Assembly (NCBI RefSeq): GCF_000003605.2
Contig: NW_003116453.1
Span: 709,066-773,065 of the forward strand
DNA length: 64,000 nucleotides
Reading direction: 5' to 3'
DNA from: Saccoglossus kowalevskii
Lineage: Eukaryota > Hemichordata > Enteropneusta > Harrimaniidae
A model generated the notes under the pieces. It did not search any database, was not told where the DNA came from, and worked only from the letters and a program-made list of their open reading frames with translations. Of the stretch, positions 1-9,900 are shown piece by piece. Within the stretch, counting starts at the first letter, position 1. Every line of letters begins with the position of its first letter. The position numbers and the translations under genes were made by a program.

Positions 1-850
1 ATGACCTTATACAGATATCCTGATTAAAAAATTATGTGAAAAAGTACGAATTCTGGAATAAACAACTAAGTTGTAAAAAAAATACATAACACTAACGATG
101 TCAAATCACGTACTGATCACGTGACAATGCTTTGCCCACACCCGCAATGCGCCTTTGCCAGGGAAGGAGACCAATTCACACCTAATACAATGACCGTTTC
201 TAGACCGGGGATAGAGGGACTGTGTTGTAATATATTCATTGATAGTAATTACTGGTTAGTGTTGCATCTGTACAGCAACTTGTCATTCTATTGAAATAAA
301 CAATACAGCCACATGGCTATCCTCTTGTGTATTTGTGTGTACCTCAGTTCTGTTTTACACAAATGCATTGAATTCATTGCCCTCGATGTGATCAATGTAC
401 TGTAAAGTGCTGTGAAATACTTTCTTTTCGCTTGGAATTAATTTTCACTGAAGGAATGATTCAGTGAAAATAAAATCCAGCGAATATACCCTTTTTTCCC
501 ATATTTTATATTAAACTTATCAAAATTCCATACAAAACAACCAAAATGCCATTTCAGCGAAAATTATATCCAGCTAAAATAAAGTATTCTACAGTACTTT
601 ATTTTCACTGAAAGGATTCAGCAAAAATAAAATTCAGTGAAAATACCATTTTTCCTATATTTTACATTCAGCTCATTGAAAATAAACTTGCATACATAAC
701 AGCCAATATCTTTTCAGCGAAAATTAATTGCAGCTAAAGTAAAGAATTTTATAAGTGTACGCATCAAACATGAAATGACAAAAGTTAACTTCAAGTTATT
801 TATAGTTATTTATATAAAACGATTACTAATCATTGCCATATATTTACCAG
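1..850 (+). other. Last intron (partial) of the gamma-tubulin gene
   Basis: This stretch lies upstream of the gamma-tubulin terminal exon and ends in a plausible acceptor (tatttaccag, AG at 849-850). No coding exon is recognised in it. Its right half holds two related short repeats, listed separately. The left 390 bases contain nothing I can identify. Confidence 0.6.
397..760. repeat. Two adjoining copies of a short MITE-like repeat
   Basis: Two related segments follow each other, at about 397-596 and 591-760. Each contains short words such as TTTTCACTGAA, TTCAGTGAAAATA and CAGCGAAAATTA in the same order. The first starts TACTGTAAAG and ends CTACAGTA, giving an imperfect terminal inverted repeat. 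The wording resembles the TACTGTAAA...TTTACAGTA elements at 2.68 and 19.47 kb, so it may be a relative. No coding capacity is seen. Confidence 0.5.
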
Positions 851-1048
851 TTATTTGATAGGACTTGCAAACAATATGACAAGCTGCGGAAACGCGAGGC
901 TTTCTTGGATGGATTTCGTAAAGAAGCCATATTTAAAGATAATCTAGATGAGTTGGATGATTCTCGTGAAGTGGTACAACAGTTGATTGATGAATATGTT
1001 GCGGCCACTAAACCGGATTACATCTCTTGGGGCCAGCCGCCAGAATAA
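851..1048 (+). CDS. TUBG1: Gamma-tubulin, terminal coding exon (partial gene)
   Basis: The exon encodes the last 65 residues of gamma-tubulin, the subunit of the gamma-tubulin ring complex that nucleates microtubules at centrosomes and spindle poles. The translation matches the C-terminal helices of animal gamma-tubulins almost residue for residue: [19 protein letters not shown], then FKDN, then [19 protein letters not shown] close to the end. The stop is TAA at 1046-1048. The exon starts after an AG at 849-850 and is in frame from its first base (TTA TTT GAT). All earlier exons lie upstream of the window. The family assignment rests on memory of the vertebrate protein, but the match is long and specific. 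Choice of paralog number is inference. Confidence 0.93.
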   Translation, partial: LFDRTCKQYDKLRKREAFLDGFRKEAIFKDNLDELDDSREVVQQLIDEYVAATKPDYISWGQPPE

Positions 1049-1555
1049 TCAAACCCGATACCTACTCAATTATTATATTGTTTGTGTCGCCTTTCTTTTC
1101 ATCAGATGAGATATACAGATGTTATAAAATTTCTTCAACTTGCATGTAAATATCACTTTTATTCGAAGTATCTTCTGTACTTCTTTCAGTTTACACATGG
1201 ATGTTTGATTTACCAAATGTTACTTTTAAAGTCGCATGTTCATTTCTTTTATACTGCAATATAAATGTACCTTTACATATTTTCCTGAAGGTGACATTCT
1301 TGTGTAGAGTGGTATATTTAATCCTGTGAAACCATTCAGTTTAGATATTACTGTAAAATCTGTATTAGAAGCTGCGACTTCTTTTAAAATGGTACAATGC
1401 AACAGAGGCAATGTGGCTTCTACGCATAAAAGAAACGATTAAATTTTGGTTCAAGCTTGCTCAGAAAGACTGGGTGTGGCTTCTAATATGGATGAAGCTT
1501 GTAATGAGTTTATGATGTACTACTGCCTTTTCAATAAAATATGTAAATATTGGAT
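1049..1555 (+). other. 3' UTR of gamma-tubulin with poly(A) signal
   Basis: Non-coding sequence follows the gamma-tubulin stop. A canonical AATAAA sits at 1533-1538, followed by T-rich sequence, so cleavage near 1550-1560 is expected. Small open frames inside it have no family resemblance. Confidence 0.6.
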
Positions 1556-1799
1556 ATTTATTCTGCTTACTGAAATTTTCTTTTCAATGCGAGGTTATGC
1601 GTAAAAACAGGATAGACAATGGACATAAGCGTTGTAATGAGATTCAACAAAAGTGAAATTATTTACAAGCATAATGTGCTACCATTTGATTAAGTAATGG
1701 TAATATTCTCATCTGAAAGATTAGCTTAAACCAAATCATTTGATACGTTTCAGTGAATGAGAAAAGTCACTCATTTCCTCTGATATGGATGCCCAGCAG

Positions 1800-2615
1800 T
1801 TATTAATCCCTGTTTGGACCTTTATGTATCTTAGACATGCCTGGACCGATTACATTCAAACTTTACACATATGCACTTCAAAATAGCTGAATGGTGGCCA
1901 TTTTTGTGCTAAAAATCATCACAATAAAAAATGGATTGATTTTGTTTGTACATACATTGGACATTATGAGACCTTTATGCACATTTTATTTTTTTAGATC
2001 TAATTTAAAATGGCTCCCTGGTGGCCATTTTGTTTTAATGAATGCAGTTCTAGTGCCATATCCCTGCCATAATTTGACTGAATATCTTGTCATAGATATA
2101 CAAAGATATTAGTTATGATTGACACCAGTTTTTAAGCTGAAAAGTCATCTAAATCGAGCATTTCTGGCATTCTGGAACCGGGTCTTGTTCAAACTTGGTA
2201 CACAAGACATTATGGGTCACTGATACAAGTCATTTTATTTTTCAAATTTGATTCAAAATGACCATTTTGTTTTAATGAATGTGTTTCTAGAGCCGTATCT
2301 CATATGACTGATCATGATTAAATTTTATATATTCATTATGACAGATATATTGGTTTGGCAATCTAATTCAAAATGGCCAAATGGCAGCCATTTTTGTACT
2401 AAAAAATCCCCAAAATCAAGCATTTCTGGCATTCCAGAACTGGATCTTGGTGTTTATGGATGGATTATCGGTTTCTGGTGCAGGTCATTTTATTTTTTAG
2501 ATCGGTTTGAAAATGGCTGATAGATATAGATGTATTCAAAATGGACGACTGGTGGCAGTTTTGTTTTAACAATACTGCTTCCAGAGCAATATTTCTCAAT
2601 ATGGTAAGGTACTCG
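1800..2615. repeat. Degenerate ~250-bp tandem repeat with AAAATGGC...GCCATTTT core
   Basis: A unit of roughly 250 bp recurs about three times. Each copy has CATTTTATTTTT, an AAAATGG core, GTGGCCATTTT and TTGTTTTAATGAATG in order (cores near 2010, 2265 and 2510). Pieces such as GCATTTCTGGCATTC also recur (2158 and 2418). Fragments with the same core occur near 9385 and 60085, so this is a dispersed family. It is non-coding; the short frames across it reflect the repeat. Confidence 0.6.
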
Positions 2616-2676
2616 TTTGATGATCAGATAAAAAATCTTCTGGATCCATACTTCTGACATGTTTATGTTCCAACTA

Positions 2677-2858
2677 TATACTGTAAAATGACTAATTTTC
2701 ACTGGATTTCAATTTCACTGATTTCAGGCATATTCAGTGGGTTTTAAATTCACAGTTTTATCATTTAGATGTGTTCTGGGTTTTAATTTAGCGCATTTTC
2801 CAGTCAGCGAAATAAGCAAAATTTAAACCCAGTGAATAATTAACCCCTTTACAGTATT
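2677..2858 (+). mobile_element. MITE with TA target duplication, copy 1
   Basis: A 180-bp element begins CTGTAAAATGACTAATT and ends TTAACCCCTTTACAG, giving terminal inverted repeats of about 26 bp (CTGTAAA...TTCACTGG), flanked by TA on both sides. A second copy lies at 19474-19666 in the same orientation. TA duplication points to the Tc1/mariner superfamily or a relative. No transposase is encoded, so it is non-autonomous. Confidence 0.75.
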
Positions 2859-2859
2859 T

Positions 2860-3730
2860 TAAATTTGATAACTGGGACTGTGTCATGCATGGCTTGTTTA
2901 TTACATGTTGATGAGGAGGGTTACAACTGCTATACATACGCATATGGCTGACGAATAAGCAACAGATTCAATAAGAGAAAAATCAACACAAAATCTTTAT
3001 TGTAAAGACATTTCATAGTCTTTAATTTGTAAATTGCAATTTAAAGGAATCAGATGATACTGCCTGGCAGAACACTAGTCTCATGGTGGTGTATCAGAGA
3101 ATTAGTAAGTACAATGGTAGTTGTCATATTGAGAAGACATCTTGAAATTGATATCAACATTTTCAAGTAAAATTATGGCTAATATATGAACTTTATTACC
3201 AGTGCCGGGAAAAACTGTTTTATGGCCAGCATATTGTGGACTCGCATTTCCCCAAAAATGGCAATGAGGGCACTGTATTCACCCTAGAATTAATTCAATA
3301 TTTGCAAAACTGAAAAATCTTTTAGCCTCATTTCAGTTGTTACCTCAAATCAAGAAGAGTAGTTACAAGTAGCCTTCTCCCTATTTTACCTTTAAAAATT
3401 CACTCAAAATCACTGTTGTACAGGATTTCTAGTATGCAAAAAAAAACACACGAAAACTAGAACTAAATTTGAATAAATAAATAAATACAGGAAAAATGTT
3501 ACATTTGTTACTAGTAATCAAAAAGCAGTAGTTTGTCTCAAAAGTTTTGGGGTAGCAAACTTGCTCACTAATTTGCCAATCATTTTGGTTTTAACCAAAG
3601 TAGATAAGCTGAATATTACCTTTCCTCAAATGCTGATACTTGTGGCTTCTAATTACAGATTTTACAGTACTGCAGTGGTATGGATGCGACAAAAATCCCT
3701 AATGTTGAACAAGCAGTCTCTCGGCCGAGA
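2860..3730. other. Intergenic, no feature recognised
   Basis: AT-rich sequence between convergent gamma-tubulin and GALNT11. Reading the - strand there is an AATAAA at 2996-3001 (CAATAAAG context), which could be a distal poly(A) signal of GALNT11, but the distance from its stop (about 3.9 kb) makes this weak. Nothing else is supported. Confidence 0.4.
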
Positions 3731-4739
3731 TAGCTCCGCTGTTAGCAATGCACATTTCAATTAAAGAACAGAAGATATTATTAGAAAATGAACAATATGC
3801 ATAGTATCAATGCAATGGGACTTGCTGTTTTCAACAAGAATTCAAAAATATCATTTTCACCATAAATGATTGTGGTTTTTAACAAGAAGAAAATATAATT
3901 ATTTACCAAAAATATTCACCAAAATTAGATAATTAAAGATATCATTACAAAATGAACAAATCTGAGAGAGGTCCACATGTAGTACCTATATATGTAATAA
4001 TATCAAAGCAATTGGACTTGTCATTTTTAACAAGAAGTCGAAAATATCAGTTTTTACCAAAAATGACAAAAACATTCACCAAAATTAGAGAATTAAAGAT
4101 ATCATTACAAAATGAACAAATCTGAGAGAGGTTCACATTGTAGTACCTATATATGTAATATCAAAGCAATTGGACCTGCGGTTTTTAACAAGAAGTCGAA
4201 AATATCACTTTTTACCAAAAATGACAAAAATATTCACCAAAATTAGAGAATTGACGATATCATTACAAAATGAACAATTTGAGAGTGGTCCACATGTAGT
4301 ACCTATATATGTAATATCAAAGCAATTGGACTTGCGGTTTTTAACAAGAAGTTGAAAATATCACTTTTTACCAAAAATGACAAATATTCACCAAAATTAG
4401 GGAATTAAAGATATCATTACAAAATGAACAAATCTGAGAGAGGTCCACATGTAGTACCTATATATGTAATATCAAAGCAATTGGACTTGCGGTTTTTAAC
4501 AAGAAGTCGAAAATATCACTTTTTACCAAAAATGACAAAAATATTCACCAAAATTAGAGAATTGAAGATATGATCATGAAATGAACAAATCTGAGAGAGG
4601 TCTACCCAAGGTACATATACACCAAGTATCAAAGCATTCAGGCTTGTAGTTTTCAAGAAGAAGTTGAAAAAGTAAAACATTGACACGGACAATCACTCAT
4701 ATGATAAGCTCCGCTCGACAAAGTCAACAGCGGAGCTAA
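3731..4739. mobile_element. Non-autonomous element with internal ~158-bp tandem repeats
   Basis: The ends carry matching inverted words: TAGCTCCGCTGTT at 3731-3743 and AACAGCGGAGCTAA at 4726-4739. Between them a ~158-bp unit recurs about six times. The marker AAATGAAC recurs near 3785, 3950, 4110, 4268, 4422 and 4579, followed by CTGAGAGAGGTCCACATG and ACCTATATATGTAATATC. The GCTCCGCT ends and the phrase about tolerated repeats ('caagaagtcgaaaatatcac') are typical of a repeat class I recall from many marine invertebrates. A diverged relative lies at 20715-21015. No open frame of any family. Confidence 0.65.
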
Positions 4740-4744
4740 GAACT

Positions 4745-5340
4745 AGTGGTTTTACATATCAAAGCCTCTTGTTAATTGCGTAAAAACAAAAAAAAAATAA
4801 AACATTTTCAGGGTTAAAAATAATAAATATTTCAGCATTTTAATTCACAAAATCTGTATTGTGCATATACAACAACCGGGGATGGAACAGCTGGACTGTT
4901 CATTTAACATATTTTTGATTTTACATTTCTGAAAAGTCAAAGTTCCCTCCACATATGACGTGCCACTGATGCAGGGATTTGCAACTAGTTATGCTAATTC
5001 ACTAAAACTGACACAACAACAACAAATTGTATAATGATATAGTGATCTTAAAAAAATATCTTACTATAGTTTCAGAAAAACGAAAGAAATGATTATTCAC
5101 AACATTTTTGTTTGTGCATCAGGTCACCATCCCATCAGTGAATTACATGCATACCCAGACTACAGCGTACATTCAATTGGCATGTTCTGTCCTCGGTTGT
5201 AATGTATTAACACTGGATGGATTTATTGCACTCTTAGTGAAATACAGTATTCTTTCAAAGTTGTTTGCTTTACAAAATGCATCATCTCAACTAGAAAATT
5301 TAAATACAAAAAGAAATAAAACAGTTCTCAGATTTGATCT
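4745..5340. other. Intergenic, no feature recognised
   Basis: AT-rich sequence with no recognised gene. On the - strand there is an AATAAA at 5222-5227 that could end the GALNT11 3' UTR about 1.6 kb after its stop; this is unproven. Confidence 0.35.
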
Positions 5341-5346
5341 GTTACT

Positions 5347-5562
5347 GGTAGAATAGTGTTTGCTGCTTCAGACTCCTGATTTGGTAGACCCAAGTTCAAA
5401 TACTACCTTAGGATGAACAGCAAAAAGACCCCTACCCTGGGTGAGTGTGACACCGACTCAATGGGAAGGCAAATTTCACTGGCCGAGATTCATTCCCTAA
5501 AGGAATGCGACTTTGTGTCAGCACTATCACCTGCAATTTGCACATGAAAAAAAAAAAAAACA
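5347..5562 (+). mobile_element. tRNA-derived SINE with poly(A) tail
   Basis: A tRNA-like head at 5347-5407 begins GGTAG and ends CTACC, which can pair as an acceptor stem. It contains a B-box-like AAGTTCAAATACTACC. A ~140-bp body follows, containing GGCCGAGATTCATTCCC, and the element ends in a run of A at about 5548-5561. This head-body-A-tail order is that of a SINE. The A box is poorly preserved, so the copy is old or diverged. Confidence 0.55.
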
Positions 5563-6854
5563 ACGAGAGAGACAACAGATTGCAACTTACTACCTCTGAT
5601 TATTAAACTAGATATATACATAATGACTTACATATTGAGATATACTGTCTCTCTAATGAAGTACTAGTGCATTTCCTGATTGTAATACTTTGTCTGAGCA
5701 TACTAGGTACTAGATCTGTGTGATTCTACCTAGGTTCAGAGTAGTCTATATTCTTGGGGTGGAGCTACGTCACAAAATGTTCTATGTTGCTAAGACATGC
5801 ACCACTGTACCATATTTTTCTATGGGATCTGCAAAAGCTGCTTTGGAACACCGGTCACAGAATGGGTGAAAACAACTAAACTTGACTGAAATTTCTGAAC
5901 GAGCAATGTTGCACAAGTAGATGTAATCTTGTTACACTGTTCAGGAGAGTCTCAACAACTCGGCCAAAGTACAGTTATTTGGACTGTTATTTTCACAGGT
6001 TGCAGTTGTCAGGCAGAGAAAATGTCTGGATGTTCGCTCCCGAGAATACATTTACCACAGATGATAATGGGGTATTTGTTTCTGCAGCTCCAAAATTTTA
6101 TATTTTCTTGCAATGAACGAAAATGTCTTGAATACATGTACACTTCTGTAATTGATCTCGGGTGAACTTGTCATGTGCTCCAATGTCAATTGACCATACT
6201 TAGCAATTTTGTCAAGGTGAGAACATAGAGTTGTAGTAGAAAGCATTAATTTTAAAGCTACTGATGATATCGTTGGATTCAATTATGTCTTTAAAATGAG
6301 ATAACTAAGTAGCAAATCACACCAAATGTTCAATGAAACTAACTGCATGCGTTCAAGGCCAGTAATACATGATAAGTCTATTAATTTAACAACATATTTA
6401 GCATTTTTAACGATTTAAAAGATTGTATCGAAAACAACATGATTTATACAAGTAAATTATAAACACACTCCAAAGTGTGCAATTATCTATTATAAGAAAT
6501 GCTCAGATGGTTATCAGTTTTGCACTATGGAAGAAAACTTGTAACTCTGTGATATGTTGGGGGTGACTGAGGCTGTTGCAACACTATTTACTTCAGGGAG
6601 TGCATGTTCATCATCTTGGTTCAGAGTCTTCACTTTGACTACAATGTTGCAAAAGGACAATAAACTATTACAGAAGGATATGAATAGTTAAGACATTTTC
6701 ATTTGAAGTTTTCGGTATCGGATTGCTAATTCTCTCTTACAGAACATTGTATAATGTCAGGCTACAATTATGGTCCCAAGATTATGGCTGAGAAAGTTCA
6801 ATTGTGACTCATTTACATATAATTCGGTTATTGGAGTAGGTTTAATAAACTTTT
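5563..6854. other. 3' flank / probable 3' UTR of GALNT11
   Basis: Non-coding sequence downstream (on the - strand) of the GALNT11 stop. An ATTAAA-type signal lies only 9 bp after the stop (6841-6846, - strand), probably too near to be used. No other strong signal is seen before 5222. Short open frames here match nothing I know. Confidence 0.4.
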
Positions 6855-6980
6855 TTACATTTCAATCATTTCCCACTGTTGATCTGCGACTTCATTGCAT
6901 ATTGCCAAATGTAATCGTACATCGTCCTTTGCATGGACTAAACACTGTCCTGTTGCCGGGTGATACAGATGATTCCTACC
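6855..6980 (-). CDS. GALNT11: GALNT11 coding exon 10 (lectin gamma repeat and stop)
   Basis: Encodes residues 593-633. It has GQCL and then [12 protein letters not shown], the third QxW of the ricin-type lectin fold, ending EMIEM and TAA at 6855-6857. Acceptor TTTGCAG just above 6980. Confidence 0.92.
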   Translation of the reverse strand, partial: GRNHLYHPATGQCLVHAKDDVRLHLAICNEVADQQWEMIEM

Positions 6981-9900
6981 CTGCAAAGTAAAACAATAAA
7001 ACAACATTATAGAAATAGTTTTCCCACTGAGCTGTTACTCATATTTGGCATGTCTTGACCAAAACAATCACAGAAGACTAAAGTTCAACAACATCAATTA
7101 TAATATACCATTGTCCATATGGACATAAAAAAATGATCGTTTCTGCAGTGTGAAGAACTCAAATCAGTGTGCAATCAACATTTCATATCTCTGTACTCCA
7201 AATTATCATTGCATTTGCAGAAAAAAATGAAAAAGTTTGAAAACACAGTGACTTACCACTTCATTTAATCTCCAGTTCTGTGATCCACCCGACCCATGAC
7301 ATTTCATTAATCGAGGAAATGCTTTACTATCTGTCTCAGGTGTGTCTAAACATAATGAATCTTTTAATAAAAATTCATGGCTTGTGGATTGAGACCAAAT
7401 CTGAAAGAATAAAAAATTAAAGAAAGTTTAGAAAGAACTCCCTTGTACTGAGACTGTTGGAGACAAGTCTGTGCAATGTCACAGACCATCAATGTACCAG
7501 GTTGCAATATCCATGGAAAAGCTGGAAAATTATGAATTATTATGCAAATTAGGTAATTAATATGCACAGATTTTAGACAGAACTAATTAGGTCTGAGCAT
7601 AGTTCTAGAGCATATATGTACAAGGTTTCATTGAAATGTAATGAGTATTACCGGTACTTGACATATCAGCAGAAAAGCCAAACATTTACTAATTAGGGAA
7701 ATAAGGTAATTAATATGCATGGATATTAATTCAATATCAGGTCTGTGCATTGTCCTAGAGCATCTATGCACCAAGTTTCATTGTAATGTGATGATTAGTA
7801 CTTGTGATATATCAGTGGAAAAGCCAAAAATTGACTAATCATTATGCAAATTAGGTATTTAGTAAGCACAAGGTTTTTACTCAAAAATAATCAGGTTTGC
7901 ACATTGTCCCATTGTTCTATGCACCAAGTTTCTTCAAAATCCAATTAGTGGTTCTTTAGATATCAGTGAAACATTCATGGAACAGCTAAAAATTAGCTAA
8001 TTATCATGCAAATTAGGTAATTAATATACTACTCTTTGTAATCTTGAAAGCTATACTCTAAATATAGTATTTTATCATCACAAAACCATTTAACTATGAC
8101 CAAACATGACACATACTTTTGACAATTGTTTGAATTTACTAGCTTGCCCTAACATTAAGCAGATCTCTAAAAGCTGCTGCTATCATTATGTAAAAATGTT
8201 GTTGTGTGTAAATGAAGTACAGCTTTGATATATGCTTGGGAAAGGCATAATATTACATGAGACTGTCAGTTTTCATATCATACTTGTCTGACTTGGTGCT
8301 CCTTCTGAACTAAGTGCCCACCCACAATGTGTAGACCATGCTCGGGTGACTCCCCCCCCCCAAAAAAAAACATGATTTTGTGATACATTATTCATGAGAT
8401 AGAGACAATTGAACTCACCATTTGTTTGTCCTTATCTGAGCAATCATGAAGTACAACTAAAGTACCTTTTTGAGTAAAATCATTTTCTGAAGTCAAGCAG
8501 AGTCCTGTAAGCAGATGTACAATCTAAGGAAAGCAGAAAGATATGTCACATCATTCATTTAATATAATTTCTATTGTCACTAATATAATTTCTATTGTCA
8601 CTAATAGAACTTCTATTGTCACTAATATAATTTCTATTGTCACTAATATGATTTCTATTGTCACTAATATGATTTCCATTGTCACTAATATAATTTCTAT
8701 TGTCACTAATATAATGCTATTGTCACTAATATAATTTCTATTGTCACTAATATGATTTCTATTGTCACTAATATAATTTCTACTGTCACTAATATAACTT
8801 CTATTGTCACTAATATAATTTCTATTGTCAATAATATAATTTTTATTGTCACTACTATAATTTCTATTGTCACTACTATAATTTCTATTGCCACTACTAT
8901 AATTTCTATTGTCACTAATATAATTTCTATTGTCACTAATATATCTTCTAATGTCACTAATATAATTTCCATTGTCACTAATATAATTTCTATTGTCCTA
9001 AAAGTTTAACCTTTGGAAAGACAAAGTCGACTTATGTTTCCATCCACAAGAAAAATATTTGTCTCTTAAATTGTCATTGCCAGAATAAATGTAACTGTTG
9101 CCAATAGGACTAGCCACTTTTTCAGTAAGGTTATTTCTATTTAACCACAAAAACTGGTCAACTTTTGTCACCTACCACAAAATAAACTTAATATTTAGTT
9201 TCCTTTATGACAAAATTGACGACTATTATTTTGGGTTCTGTCTTTGTGTGCATCCATGCAAGTCTGTTGGCATCCAAAACCATTTCCTTGGCATGCTTTG
9301 ATTCATCACATTCAAAATTAACACAAAAACCATGTATGATGACTTATACATGAACTTTGATTATTGTTACGATTTGATCAAATATGGCTGACCAACAGCC
9401 ATTTTTGTCCTCATATTTTTTAAGAAGCAGAGTTTGAAATTATAAATCTTATAAAATATTAGGTTTCAATTATAATAGCTCACAAGTGCCACAACTTGGC
9501 CCTAGTTTCTCAAAATTTAAAGAGATTCAACTAAATGTTGCCAAAAAAAACAAGGTAGCCAATAGAAAATTATGTCTATAATTAAGAATTATGGAAAAAT
9601 ACACAATCAAATAGAGAGCAATTATCAGAGTAGTGTATATAATACAAATACAATGTAGTTTCTCAAAATGCCAGCTATAGTTGAAGTAGCACACAGATGC
9701 ATACAACACCTGGACAGTGGCCAACAAATACCGGGTATTCAGAATTCAGGCATTACAGCTGCCTGAGAATTATCCAGACAGTCAGTTAGCAAAATGACTT
9801 GCAGCTTTGCAAAACACTTTGGTCTTTGCCAATCTAGACTTATTGGCGCCACTTGAGTGACAGGCACGTGGTTTGGTATTACTATTTTATAGGGGTTGTC

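Noticed and set aside
8543-9009. Frames repeating TNIISIV and TIEIILV
   Set aside because: Artefact of the 21-bp period; both strands open at once.
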